Counted from the first letter of the stretch, positions 10,450-21,078 are shown. The stretch: DNA of 64,000 bases from Symbiodinium natans (GCA_905221605.1 CAJNDS010002248.1:312501-376500), one strand, 5' to 3'. Notes: generated by a model not told the origin, from the sequence alone. Program-made: numbers and translations.

Positions 10450-10557
10450 TAGGGTTTAGGGTTTAGGGTTTAGGGTTTAGGGTTTAGGGTTTAGGGTTTA
10501 GGGTTTAGGGTTTAGGGTTTAGGGTTTAGGGTTTAGGGTTTAGGGTTTAGGGTTTAG
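10450..10557 (+). repeat. Longest single interstitial TTTAGGG array
   Basis: About fifteen uninterrupted copies. It is internal, with unique sequence on both sides. Confidence 0.97.
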
Positions 10558-12060
10558 AGCAAAAACTAAAAGTAGAGGATTCAGTGTACTTGGCTGAACG
10601 TTATACTGTGCAATACGTTGGTTTAGGATTTGGATTTGTAGGGTAGTTGGTTCGGGTTGGGTGCCTTTTCAAAGCTTCAGTTCCGGGTTCTGACGCTCAG
10701 ACTCGCACACGTTTAGGGTATATAGTATACTGTTTGGGGTTGGGGGTCACCATAGACTCGTACCACCCTCTCATCTCCCTTGTGACTTCCTGCGAAACTA
10801 CGATCTGCCCTAAACAGCGCTTCAACGGAAATAGGCAGCCACGGGGCACGCGGATGTGCAGCTTGCTTGCGTGCTTGTCGGACAGCCCAAGTGTCTTGAA
10901 GCCCGTCAGCCTCCCGTCTCTCAGCTCCGGAAACGTCAGGGTTCCTAAAGTCCTCTCCCTTGAAGCTTCTCTCAACTCACACTGAACGGCCTCCATGTAC
11001 AGCCAGCCGGAATCTTGTCTTGCAAAAAAAGGAAACACCCCCTAAACCCTAAACCTTCTTGCATCTGGTCTTGCAGCAACTCAACCAGGTAAGAGGCAAC
11101 AGAGGCCGACACCGACACCCCTTGCCCCACTTTAAGCTAGAGCACTGAGAAGACGCATCATGAAAAGCATGACAAATAGTATCATAGGCGACCTCGGTCA
11201 AGCCTACCTGCAAGACAATGCAGTCGTACAGCATCTGCGCATGACGAACGAAATTCAACACATCTGAAGGCTGGAAGCTTTCACAGATTGTGTTCTGGCA
11301 AACCTCCTCCGAACCTTAAATCCTAAATCCTAAACCCTGCACCCAGAGCCCCGAAGCCCGATCCCTCTCATGTCGGCCGAGCGGCAGCTCCTGCCTCAGC
11401 ACAGTACACGTCGGACTTCGGGGATCACGTCTGCTTTCTATCAAGTTGCCTAGGGTTTTTAGGGTTTAGGGTTTAGGGCTTGGCTGGCCATATGGGGAGG
11501 TAGTCTCATGGGCATCCAAGTTACATGAAACTGCTGTGGTCGACCTGGTCAAAGTCCAAGTCGTTGAAGCGCCTGAGTTGGGCTTCTTACGCATCCTCAC
11601 TTCGGGCCGCGGGGATTTAGGTCATAATGGGTCACTGGACTGCTGGCCTGAAGCGCGGTGCGGTTTCTTCACTGTCCTAATGGTTTGCGAGATGCAGCAG
11701 CCGCAGATCTGCCCCTCTAGAGGCGCGACCAAGCACGAACACCGCATGACCCCCCACACCAGGCTTTCAGTTCGCCTGGACGCGATTTGGAGAAGAGATG
11801 TTATACATATTCTGCGGAGCCTCGACAACCTTTGAATGAGGGCTGTTTTTCAAGTAGAAGCAACAACCAACTTCTCACTTCAGGGCCCGAGACCCCTAAC
11901 CCTGTGTTTACAGCAAATCTGTGGTGGTTTCTTATCTTTGTTGAGGAACCGTCCAACCCCGAACCTGTGAACTCGACAACATCCCGACACCCCGTTCTGG
12001 CACTAGGGCTCAGGGTTTCGGGTTTACGGTACCCTAAACCCTAAACCCTACACCCTAAAA
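10558..12060. other. Stretch without clear gene
   Basis: Contains motif K (10690-10712), small CCCTAAA/TTTAGGG groups (11040-11057, 11317-11338, 11453-11480, 12031-12057), and open but unconvincing frames at 10697-11038 and 11536-11835. A weak Ala-rich island lies near 11370-11410. Confidence 0.4.
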
Positions 12061-12075
12061 AAACAAAAAAACCCA

Positions 12076-12138
12076 CAGCATGCAGCCGAGGCGCAGCTTC
12101 AGCGTCTCGGGGGGCTCCGCATCGGCTACCGCCGACCT
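12076..12138 (-). CDS. Exon-like island
   Basis: Minus-strand reading AVADAEPPETLKLRLGC, with GAG|G at its 5' side. CCCTAAA repeats lie left and TTTAGGG lies right. Confidence 0.4.
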
Positions 12139-12177
12139 CTTCTAATACGAGTATTAGGGTTTAGGGTTTTGGGCTTA

Positions 12178-12245
12178 GGACCTGGAACCCTCTTTACCTG
12201 CAGTTTTATGGAAAATACCTGCTAACTAGTAAGCTGTATAGGTAA
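12178..12245. mobile_element. M2-family element, truncated
   Basis: Begins CCTGGAACCCTCTTTACCTG and continues CAGTTTTATGG...ACCTGCTAACTA. The right terminus is degraded. Confidence 0.5.
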
Positions 12246-12559
12246 ATATAGGCTCAAGGGGCGGCTTTTGGCACTCAAAAACCCCACACCTTTCGGCCTA
12301 AAACCCCCTTCTCTCCGGTGATGGAGGGCATCTTGTCAAGAAATTTCGTAGTCGCTTGGCCAAGATTCTCCTAGCATTGGCCAGCCGAGCCTCTTCGACC
12401 TTTTTTCTTATGACATGCCTGGAGTTGTTTACATCTTACATTCGGCTCAGCGCGCCATCTTCTTCGCTGCATCCTGGTGCACGACTGACTGCGCGGACAA
12501 CTTACAGGGTGACACAGCGCTTGACTCAGTTCTGCTGACTGAGGCTTGAGCTCCTTTTA

Positions 12560-12604
12560 AAGGCCGTGGTGCAGTGCACCGTGGTGCAGTGCGCCGTGGT
12601 GCAT
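12560..12604. repeat. Triplicated 15-bp tandem repeat
   Basis: Three head-to-tail copies of about GCCGTGGTGCAGTGC, the last one diverged. Confidence 0.7.
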
Positions 12605-12621
12605 ATCGCTCACGAATGGTA

Positions 12622-12687
12622 ACCACGTGCGACCCAGACATCACGCCGTAATGTCACCTCTGCATTAGCTACTGGGTCGCACGTGGT
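12622..12687. repeat. Perfect 16-bp inverted repeat with 34-bp loop
   Basis: ACCACGTGCGACCCAG at 12622-12637 is exactly inverted at 12672-12687. It contains the palindromic CACGTG core. It could be the end pair of a short palindromic element or a binding site. Confidence 0.75.
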
Positions 12688-12787
12688 AGCAGGTATGCAG
12701 CCAGGGAGTCTCGACAAGTCCGCGAGCTGGAGGCAGATGAGGCACAGATTTCTCGAGCCAGTGGATTTTCTCTTTTTCCTCCCTTAT

Positions 12788-12849
12788 AGCTTTTGCCCTT
12801 CCACTTGGCAAAAGCTGAAAGAGGAATGGCAAAAGCTTTGCCATTCCTC
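12788..12849. repeat. Two adjacent hairpins
   Basis: AGCTTTTGCC (12788-12797) pairs with GGCAAAAGCT (12807-12816). GAGGAATGGCAAA (12821-12833) pairs perfectly with TTTGCCATTCCTC (12837-12849) across a 3-nt loop. The hairpins share the GCAAAAGCT core. Confidence 0.8.
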
Positions 12850-13102
12850 CTTTAGCCTTTGCCCTTCTGCACTCTGCTGCATTGGCCATGCTGCTGAAAA
12901 GCGTGGATGTCTTGATGGTGCTTCTCTCGAACCAAGAACATCTTTGCCTCAATCTGTAGATCGGGTGCTCGCTGCTGAGAATCAGCAGCGGGCATCCGAT
13001 CCACTTCTTTTGCTGCAGGAAGCACAGGAGGTTCCAGTCTGGCCTTTCTGATCACGCAGCTCTCACCAAGTGTCAGTTTCGCACCTCCAGGCCCATACCA
13101 TG

Positions 13103-13207
13103 TCATGAAATCTTGCCAGGCGTGCAACGCCAGGCCTCGCGGAGAACCTGTAGGGGGGCGCTGCGGGCACGAAACGCGTTGAAGACTCCGGCGAGATCGC
13201 CCCCCAT
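13103..13207 (-). CDS. Exon-like island
   Basis: The minus strand reads DLAGVFNAFRARSAPLQ followed by a GTTCTC donor-like site, then further open sequence. It is near a TTTAGGG remnant on its right. No family recognised. Confidence 0.35.
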   Translation of the reverse strand: MGGDLAGVFNAFRARSAPLQVLREAWRCTPGKIS

Positions 13208-13375
13208 GCAGGGTTGAGGGTTTATAGGGTTTAGGGTTTCTTCCTGAATGCCAGCTGCGGTGGAGGAACGGCAAAGGGAAGCCAGGACTGGCTTCCTCTT
13301 CGGCACGAGCCCCACGCGAAGACGCGCATGGAGCCCCGATGATGCCTTGCAAGCCTGCCCGCTCAACATCAGCAA

Positions 13376-13442
13376 GGCGTCCAGCCTTTCACCGAGAAAG
13401 AGATTGCCAAGCAATCTCCTCCTCGGTAAAAGGCTGAACGCC
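13376..13442. repeat. 30-bp imperfect inverted repeat (foldback)
   Basis: 13376-13405 and 13413-13442 pair with about four mismatches around a 7-nt loop (GGCGTCCAGCCTTTCACCGA against its inverse). Confidence 0.7.
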
Positions 13443-13819
13443 CTGTGGCCTCCGCCACCCACCTCAAGTTTGTTTGATCCAACGCTGCTTTGAGCCCATA
13501 TGCACGACTTGCGGTTGACAACGGTATCTCTGCAGCTGGTTCCGTATGGTTTGTTATCGCGCGGCCGCACATTCTGCCATAAAACAAGCATGCTACATGA
13601 GAACCCATGGCTTGTAAAGGCCGGTGGTCCCTTTATCTTTTACCCTTATACCTTGATACAGCCCCTAGATACCCTACTTAAAGAGACCACCAGCCGAAAT
13701 GGTGCAGCTTCGCTGCCCCCCCCACCCCCCCCCCCCCCCGGTCCCCCCCCCCCCAAATTCTTTCCCCGCCCCGCCCCCCTGTGGTTTGGGCCCCCCCTGT
13801 GGGGTGGTGTGGTTGGGAT

Positions 13820-13897
13820 TTGGGTTTAGGGTTTAGGGTTTAGGGCTTAGGGCTTAGGGTTTAGGGTTTAGGGGTTAGGGTTTAGGGTTTAGGGTCC
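13820..13897 (+). repeat. Interstitial TTTAGGG array, imperfect
   Basis: About ten copies with CTTAGGG and GTTAGGG variants. It is preceded by a C-rich low-complexity run at 13718-13755. Confidence 0.9.
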
Positions 13898-14333
13898 GCG
13901 CCCCGGTTTAGGGTTTAGGGTCGCGCAGAGGCCTTGTGCCGCCCACAAATTTCCAATATGAGCAAGTGGATGTTGTTCAAAATGTTGGTGCCAAGCCGAA
14001 GTTTGTAGGGTTCCCTTGCGCCTGGCCCTGACGCCGCCTTGCGCCGTGCTAGTGTTTGGCCACGCCGGCAAACATGCCAACCACAAAACGTGGTACCGGT
14101 AACCATGGTACCGACAAGTTCTGGGGCGCTCAAATCACCAACCTTGCTCACCTTGCTCTACACAGCCCGGTGTCGAAGCTGTCCCTGGCCCGGCGTTCCT
14201 GGGAAACCTCTGGCTGCCCACCTCCGCAGGTCCTCTGCTAATGCCCATGGCTTCACATCGGCCATGCTGTCTTGCGCCAGCCTTGCGCGTCCCTTGCACC
14301 ACCGGGCGCAACCTAAACCCTTGCTTTGGGGCG

Positions 14334-14645
14334 GAGCAAGTACCCTTTTTGAATATTTGCAAATATGTCAGTGGGGGTTGGGGGCGGGGGGGTTTTGCGC
14401 AGCCCCCCCCCCATTTGCAAATACTTGGCTTGTGATTTTGAGCGGGGGGGTGGGGGGCGCAGCCCCCCCAATTTGCAAATAGTGCAGCAACAAAGAAAAA
14501 AAACACCATAAATACTGGGCATCCCGAGCAAGTACTCTGTTTGAATACAGATACTCCAGCGGGAGGGTTGGGAGGGGCAGCCCCCCCCCCCCTTTTTGCA
14601 AATACTTGGCTTGCATGCCAGGTTTTAGAGACTGTTCTTGTGTGA
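14334..14645. repeat. Direct duplication of an about 110-bp block
   Basis: 14334-14450 and 14523-14660 share, in order: GAGCAAGTACCCTTTTTGAA-like start, G-rich run, CAGCCCCCCCCC run, TTTGCAAATACTTGGCTTG, and TTTTGAGCGGGG. A third partial copy lies at 14444-14480. The palindromic word ATTTGCAAAT recurs in the block. Confidence 0.7.
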
Positions 14646-14825
14646 GAGATTTTGAGCGGGGTGCCTCTTGAAAAGCCTAAAAACGGGGAGCGCGACAAGC
14701 AAATACTCGGGAGGCGTGCAGTTTCCGGACGCCAAATCCAGTTTCGAGTCCAGGATTTGCGTGCCTCTCTCAGCACCAGCGCATGCCGGAAAGTACGCGC
14801 CTGCCGATGTTTTTGTACGCGCCCG

Positions 14826-14908
14826 TTTAGGGTTTAGGGTTTAGGGTCCGCGCCCCGCCCCCCTGTGGTTTGGGCCCCCCTGTGCGGTGGTGTGGTTGGG
14901 GTTTGGGT

Positions 14909-14953
<45 letters not shown>

Positions 14954-15030
14954 AGGTTGAGGGTTGAGCGTTTAGGGTTTAGGGGTTTAGGGTTTAGGGT
15001 TCAGGGTTTCGGGTTTAGGGTTTAGGGGGG
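14826..15030 (+). repeat. Telomere-like array with a homogeneous TTGAGGG variant block
   Basis: Canonical TTTAGGG at both ends. 14906-14970 is about nine consecutive TTGAGGG units. It ends in G-rich low complexity (15028-15090). Confidence 0.9.
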
Positions 15031-15245
15031 GTGGCGGGGGGCGGGGGGGTGGGGGATACCATGAGGGGGGGGTGGGGGGGGGGGGGTACCGACACGGGAC
15101 ACGGAACCATATATAACCCATAGCTATCCCAACTCGGGATGCTCAGAGCAGGCAAGCTTCAACGAGTCCATCTCACTTTCAACATCCAGCCCATGAGCTC
15201 GGAGATACGCATTCAGGACTCTAAAGCCTACCTTTCGCGGAGTCA

Positions 15246-15325
15246 CCCTAAACCCTAAACCCTAAACCCTAAACCCTAAACCCTAAACCCTAAACCCTAA
15301 ACCCTAAACCCTAAACCCTAAACCA
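15246..15325 (-). repeat. Interstitial CCCTAAA array
   Basis: About eleven perfect copies. Confidence 0.97.
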
Positions 15326-15339
15326 GCTATATGCTCTAG

Positions 15340-15445
15340 CGTAGCGGCAATCCGGGAGCAGCTCCCTTGAGGTTCGGGCACGTCGATCATGTCGGCGGGC
15401 TCCGTGCCTGCGGGAGGGCCTCCAGCCTCAACAAGCCAAGGCTCA
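15340..15445 (-). CDS. Exon-like island between inverted telomeric arrays
   Basis: The minus strand reads PADMIDVPEPQGSC after an Ala/Gly-rich lead. The ADMID word also occurs in the island at 46610-46665. Left flank is (CCCTAAA)n, right flank is (TTTAGGG)n. Confidence 0.45.
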
Positions 15446-15486
15446 AGGGTTTAGGTTTAGGGTTTAGGGTTTAGGGTTTAGGGTTG
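15446..15486 (+). repeat. Interstitial TTTAGGG array
   Basis: Five to six copies. It forms an inverted pair with 15246-15325 around a 120-bp island. Confidence 0.95.
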
Positions 15487-15544
15487 GGGGTATGAGTCAT
15501 ATGTGTGGGATCTTACGAAAAGCAGTGGCCCCTAAACTAGAATA

Positions 15545-15650
15545 GTAGGATTTTGGGGCTGTTCCAACAGCTCCTTAATAGGGATTCTAGTACCCCCTAT
15601 TAGAATCCCAAATAGGGGCCGTCAGTATAAGGGGGAATAGGGGATTCCCC
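15545..15650. mobile_element. M1-related palindromic element
   Basis: Inner CTCCTTAATAGGGATTCTAG ... CTATTAGAATCCC and GTCAGTATAAGGGGGAA match family M1. The termini have diverged. Confidence 0.55.
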
Positions 15651-16010
15651 CATGTGCTTCCTTCCTCATGAGGCCATGGCGGCTCACGGGTCTGTGCATG
15701 TATAAAAGATATAGAGGGTTTCGAGTTTAGGGTTTCGGGCAACTACAAGCCCGAAATTTGGCCACCACACATCCTTTCGCTCTTCCTTGGCTCAGTCTCC
15801 ATCTCTGCATTGTGGCCTAGAAGCCCTATAGTCCTTCATCCCTTTTCGCCTAATACCCATAACTACTACCCAAAAAACCCTAAGCTCCCAAACTCCAACC
15901 CCCCCCCCCCCCGTTTGCTGAGCCAAGGGGCATCCTGCCGCAGCAAGCGGTCCAGGAGGTCCATGGCCACCTTTGGAGGAGGAGGCAGTCAATGGGGGGG
16001 TTTTGGGTTT

Positions 16011-16135
16011 AGAGGGTTTAGGGTTTAGGGTTTAGGGCTAGGGTTTAGGGTTAGGGAGTTTAGGGTTGAGGGTTTAGGGTTTGAGGTTTAGGGTCTAGGG
16101 TTGAGGGTTTGGGGTCGAGGGTTTGGGAACTGTGG
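16011..16135 (+). repeat. Degenerate TTTAGGG array
   Basis: More than a dozen diverged units (TTGAGGG, TTTGAGG, TCTAGGG). The flanking 16200-16480 stretch is AT-rich without a gene. Confidence 0.85.
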
Positions 16136-16526
16136 TTTAGGAAGTGTGGAGACCCCAGATGGCCTGCGAGTCTTATTGTTTTGGGCAAAAGGGGAGGCGG
16201 GGAGGGTGGAGGGCCGATGGAAGCACGTTAGTCTACTAATATTTGGTTATATGCGTATACTCATGTGTTAGTTCTATTGCCTAGAATCGTTAACTTACAT
16301 ATTTTGATGGTATGCTTACTAGTGTTGTTGCATTATTACCTCATTTTGCATATCACTAATCCCATCCCCCGAATATTAAATGGGGAGTCCACCCCCCGCC
16401 CCCCCAATAGAAATTCGAAATACGTTTTTATTATTTGGGGGTGGTTTTATCGAAATGCCATTTTCTAGACTCCAGGTTTTCTCAAGTAATCAAGTACTTC
16501 AGTGTGGTGTGGTGTAATTAAACTGA

Positions 16527-16612
16527 AAGAGAGAGACAGAAGAGATAGAGAGAGAGAGAGAGAGACAGAGCTCAACTCTGGCAGCACAGCAAGGCTCAGA
16601 CAGAGCCACTGA

Positions 16613-16645
<33 letters not shown>

Positions 16646-16740
16646 AGTCACTCTGTCACTCAGTCGCACACACACACACACTCACACACTCACACACTCA
16701 CACACTCACTCACTCACTCACTCACTCACTCACTCTTACA
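16527..16740. repeat. Compound microsatellite
   Basis: (AG)n, then (CA)n, then repeated CACACACT and CACT units. Confidence 0.95.
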
Positions 16741-17085
16741 CCCACTCACTCAGACAGCCTAAACCCTCGTTGGCTTCAGGGTTTTAGGAGCCCTGACCCC
16801 CCCCCCTAATTCGGAATAGGTTTTAAAAGGCGGGCTCTGTTTCGGCAGGATTTTCCGGGAAGTGTTTTTAGTATTGGGGGGGTCTTTAATAAAAGGGGGA
16901 AGCGATTACATTCTCATAATATACTACTACAGTATAATTTTACTGTAATATGCTTATATTTTTATGAGGGGTGCTAACCCTTCCCCCAACGCCAGCCTCG
17001 TGGGCCACCGTGGAGCGGCGCGACGCCTTCGTTCGGTGGGGTTGGGCCGCTGAGAAGCAGAACCGATTCAGGGTTCAGGGTTTCG

Positions 17086-17162
17086 GCTCTCGCACTCTCG
17101 CACTCTCGCACTCTCGCACTCTCGCACTCTCGCACTCTCGCACAAGGCAGGCAAGGATTCGG
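17086..17162 (+). repeat. Motif K with an expanded 8-bp tandem
   Basis: About seven tandem TCTCGCAC units followed by AAGGCAGGCAAGG. Elsewhere motif K has a single unit, so this copy has expanded in place. Confidence 0.85.
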
Positions 17163-17549
17163 TCTGGGGCTTAAGGTATCAATCGTGCAGCAGCCTAATG
17201 CCCTAAACCGACGGCAGCGTGGCAAGCTCAACAGCCAAAGCCCCCAGGCACACTGCCGCCAAATCAAGGCAACGACACCCAGAAGCGTCATCAACCCTCG
17301 GATCCCCCAAAAAAGTGCAAAAACTGTGAAAAGTAAAGAAAAGCATATATGTAATGCAAAATATAATATACACATATGCGTATGCACATATTATATATAA
17401 ATGTGTATATATATATATATTTATATCTTCATCTGTATCGGGTCGTGCTCATGCACGACCCCCTAGAGGCCGACACGGCCACCCAAGTCCAAGGCCACAA
17501 AGAAAAAATGCCCACTTGGGGGAGGGGGGGGGGGATTTACGAAAATAGG

Positions 17550-18535
17550 GTTTAGGGTTTAGGGTTTAGGGGACCGCTTAAAAAAGACCCCCAAATAGTA
17601 GGATTCCCTTATAGTAGGGATCCCAGTAAGGCACCCCTCAAATCGGAAACCCCATTTAAAGTCTAAAGTCAAGGCAGGGCACCGGAGATGCGGCCTGGCT
17701 GTGGTGGCTAAGAGATTTTTCGGGGGTTAGGGTTTAGGGTTATAGGGTTATCGGGTTACAGGGTTTACAGGGTTATAGGGTTATAGGGTTTTGTTTAGGG
17801 TGTGGGGTTTGGGGTAGGGGTTTAGGGAGCTGTTTGCAATGGGCATTCAGACAGGTACGTTGGGGCCGAGGATTCGCAGAGGGTTCTCTAGTTTGAGGCT
17901 TTCTTTGCACTCGACGCCAGCGGAAGCTCATTCCCCGGCCCCTTCTTCTGTTGCGAGGCACCAGTTTCCTGAACCACCATGATAGGTGTAGACAAGATCT
18001 AGTGGGCCCTGAAGTGTAGCGCTGGCAATCGTAGGGGTGCTAAGACAACTTGAAAGCATCCCGAAGCACATCGACATGTAGGAGGCACGTTGTCGATGTT
18101 GTAGCTGGGATAGCTGGCCTGCCAGGTGGCAACTTCCCTAAACCCCTAAACGGCAGGCACCTATTGGATGATTGGTGGCCATCCGATTTAGGATGCTTAC
18201 AGGTATAGGGCTCTGGATATAGGGTTTTGTTTGGAGTTTGAGTTTTTGGCGGCCATAAGTCTCAAGCAGCCGCCACGCGACACAGCTGTTCGGACGTGAG
18301 ATGTAAACGGGGTGTTGCATTCCAGGGTCTATCGGGTGTCTGCAAACTTCTCCGTAACCTCCTGGCCACGCAGGCTGCAAAGCCGCATCCAGCATCTTGA
18401 GCAAGAACATGCTATGGGTTTTTGACTCTGCCAAAGCCCAACTGTGGTGCACAAATTCTGCTTGGCCAACTTACACCTGGTTGCCACCTCCGGGATCCCT
18501 TGCAGACTACTTATATGGAGGCCAGAAGAGTTTCC
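17550..18535. other. Stretch without clear gene
   Basis: Contains TTTAGGG remnants (17548-17572), an M3 end near 17625-17660 and an array of TTATAGGG/TTACAGGG variants (17727-17795). The minus-strand frame 18138-18452 is open and mildly coding-like but unrecognised. Confidence 0.4.
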
Positions 18536-18539
18536 ATTC

Positions 18540-18610
18540 GGTTTTGGGGGCGTTTATGGTATAATTACAAAGGGGACATAAGGGAATGTGACTAGTAATT
18601 GTTCCGACCC
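18540..18610 (+). mobile_element. M4-family element
   Basis: GGTATAATTACAAAGGGGAC ... AGTAATTGTTCCGACCC. The same order of words occurs at 21866, 25822, 46520 and, inverted, 32766. Confidence 0.6.
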
Positions 18611-18623
18611 TTATATGAGTGCA

Positions 18624-18717
18624 AAACCCTAAACCCTAAACCCTACACCCTACACCCTAAACCCCCTAAACCCTAAACCCTGAACCCTGAACCCTACACC
18701 CTAAACCCTAAACCCTC
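18624..18717 (-). repeat. Interstitial CCCTAAA array, imperfect
   Basis: About thirteen copies with CCCTACA and CCCTGAA variants. Confidence 0.92.
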
Positions 18718-18721
18718 AGCT

Positions 18722-18775
18722 CGCAAGGCTGATCAGAGGCTCGGAAGGCAAACATCTCAGCGACCTTTCGAGGCC
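18722..18775 (-). CDS. Exon-like island between inverted telomeric arrays
   Basis: The minus strand reads KVAEMFAFRASDQPCE after AAAG|G. CCCTAAA lies left and TTTAGGG (18811-18848) right. The donor would fall in the telomeric repeat itself (GAG-GGTTTAG). Confidence 0.4.
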
Positions 18776-18810
18776 CGAGCGTCCCTCCCTTGAGATCCAG
18801 AAGCCTCAAG

Positions 18811-18848
18811 GTTTAGGGTTTAGGGTTTAGGGTTTAGGGTTTAGGGTT
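18811..18848 (+). repeat. Interstitial TTTAGGG array
   Basis: Five copies. Confidence 0.93.
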
Positions 18849-18928
18849 TGGGGCATTTTTCCCGCAAACCCCAAGCGCCTTTAGCCCCGAGGCCCTGAAA
18901 CAAAGCAAACTGAAGCCCAAAGACCACC

Positions 18929-19010
18929 CAAACCCTAAACCCTGAACCCTAAACCCTAAACCTTGAACCCTAAACCCTAAATCCTAAACGCTAAACCCTG
19001 AACCCTAAAC
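18929..19010 (-). repeat. Interstitial CCCTAAA array, imperfect
   Basis: About eleven copies including CCCTGAA and CGCTAAA variants. A possible island (PPSKAKARSVAES) follows at about 19050-19100. Confidence 0.9.
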
Positions 19011-19458
19011 TTTTTAAGCCCAAAGACTCAAAACACCCTGGGGCAGACCTGGGAATGAGACTCCGCGACGGAGCGCGCTTTCGCCTTGCTTGGAGGCTCC
19101 CGTGCAGTGCTATGTGGGGGTTTCCGCATTTAGGGTTTAGGGTTTAGGGCTTAGGGAATCCTAGTATTTGGGGATTTAGTTTAGGGATCCCCTGATTTTC
19201 GGACATTCCCCATGTTCGTGTAGTGCTGCCTGGGTGTCCCCTGGTCTCTCCAAGTCTCTAAACTGTGTTCTCTTCCAAGGGTCCTCTGTGTTACAATCTT
19301 GATCAACGCCCCTCTAGAACAAAGATGGTGGAGCGGAGGTGGGACAGGGGTAAGTGTGTTGGCTCTTCTGGAGGCTTGGGGCTTCAATTTTTTAGGCTTT
19401 GGGTAGTTTTAGGGCGCCTCATGTCACCGCATGGCCTGCACACGCGACGTCCTTTGGC

Positions 19459-19541
19459 AAACCCTAAACCCTAAACCCTAAACCCTAAACCCTAAACCCT
19501 AAACCCTAACCCTAAACCCTAAACCCTAAACCCTAAACCCC
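19459..19541 (-). repeat. Interstitial CCCTAAA array
   Basis: About twelve copies, one lacking an A. It lies on the donor side of the micro-exon at 19599. Confidence 0.96.
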
Positions 19542-19598
19542 CACGCCCCAAACGCACACGAAGCTACACAGCTCCCGTGCACAGCCCGACGCTGCCGC

Positions 19599-19652
19599 CT
19601 TTGCGGCGGCCGCCGCTTCGCGCGCCAGCCGCGATGCCATCTCCATCTCTTC
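19599..19652 (-). CDS. Candidate coiled-coil micro-exon, EA-type 1
   Basis: 54 nt, phase 0, CAG| acceptor, AAG|GC donor. Encodes EEMEMASRLAREAAAAAK. Clearly paralogous to the exons at 28637-28690 and 35831-35884 (same length, same phase, same AAG|GC donor). Confidence 0.65.
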
Positions 19653-19741
19653 CTGAAGTAACGGCGTGCACTCTGCGTTTTTGAAGGCAGCTATATTAAT
19701 CATTATGAGTATTATTTTTATTGTTATTATTATTATTGGTA

Positions 19742-19831
19742 TTCTTCTTCTTCTTCTTCTTCTTCTTCTTCTTCTTCTTCTTCTTCTTCTTCTTCTTCTT
19801 CTTCTTCTTCTTCTTCTTCTTCTTCTTCTTC
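19742..19831. repeat. (TTC)30 trinucleotide tract
   Basis: About thirty perfect TTC (GAA on the other strand) units. Long open frames through it are low-complexity artefacts. Confidence 0.98.
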
Positions 19832-20257
19832 TGCCTAGTTGGGCCTTTTGTAAGGCCCCATTTACAATTAGCATATTAAAGGGCCCCTGTTAGGTGAGTT
19901 CAGAGGCATGTCTAAAATGCCCTCATGGGAGTGCAGCTCGCCCATTGGCTGATGGAGCTATGCGGACCAAGCTTCTGAATTTCCAGGCCTTCCTTCGCAT
20001 GCTTTGAATCCTCATACCCGCACCCCTCAACCCTTGTGCACCCCATATTACACGGCAATGCCCGAGTGTGCCCAAAATCCTGAGGCATCTCTCAAACCCC
20101 TGAAAACACGCTAAACCCTAAAATCCCCCAAAACCTAAGAAACAAACCCTAAACCCCGAAACCCTCAAGAAACCCTAAGCCCTAAACCCTAAACCCAAAA
20201 CCTTTTCGGGAAGGACTTTGGTGCAGCCATCCGGCTCGATCCTAAAAACCTCCAGGC

Positions 20258-20302
20258 CTGAGCCGCGCGGACGTCTTCCGCAGCTCGCGCAGCAGCTGTG
20301 TC
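20258..20302 (-). CDS. Candidate coiled-coil micro-exon
   Basis: 45 nt, phase 0, AG|G acceptor, CAG|GC donor. Encodes DTAAARAAEDVRAAQ. Confidence 0.55.
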
Positions 20303-20967
20303 CTCTCTGTGGGCCATGCACCAAAACGGGATTTAGGGTTTAGGGTTTAGGGTTTAGGAAACCCCAACCCCGCTTCTTGCAGTAGAATGCCCCACCTCTT
20401 TGCCCTAAAACCCTAATGAAACCCTAAACCTGAACCCTGAACCTCACTCATGTCGTACATGATACTTCTAAGCAACCCTTGCTCTGTTGCCTTCAGCCCC
20501 GAAAGTTCCAACAATTGCAGCGCCGAAAAAAACCTAAAAAACCGTCAAAACAAAATCACACCTCAGAACCCTAACAAGCCCTAAAAGAACCGAAAAACCC
20601 GGAAAAGCCCGCATGAACCCTGAAAGCCCCCGAAAAAACAACCCATATAAAAACCCCGCGATAGGCCCTCTTAAAGCCCTCTTCAAGCCCATCCGGGCAA
20701 CCCTAAACCCTAAGCCCTAAGCCCTAAACCCTAAACGGATCACACCCCCCGGTCCTCGGCTCTTCGGCGCTCCTGGGGTTCGGGAACTCTTGGGGCAGGG
20801 CTTTGGGGCTTCTTGGGGTTCTCAAGGTTAGGGGTTTTGCCGAAAACCGTTTAGGGTTTAGGGTTTAAGGTTTAGGGTTAGGGATGTAAGGTTGGGACAT
20901 TGTCCTGAAACATGTAGGGCGTCGAGCTTGGGGCTTGGGCTTGGCCGCAGTTTACGACCGTTGCTAG

Positions 20968-21078
20968 ACAAGGGGAGGGGGAGGGGGGGGGAGAGGGGGG
21001 GGGAGGGGGGGAGGGGGAGGGGGGGAGGGGGGGGGGGAGGAGGGGGGGGAGGAGGGGGGGGGGAGGGGGGAAGAGAGG
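20968..21078. repeat. G/A-rich low-complexity tract
   Basis: Runs of four to ten G separated by single A. Strong G-quadruplex potential on the plus strand. Confidence 0.95.

Noticed and set aside
10450-10557. A true chromosome end
   Set aside because: All telomeric arrays are short, internal, flanked by unique sequence on both sides and present in both orientations.
14368-14616. Gly/Pro-rich open frames
   Set aside because: They arise from G and C homopolymer runs in the duplicated block.
19533-19893. Poly-Arg and poly-Leu open frames
   Set aside because: They are translations of the (TTC)30 tract.
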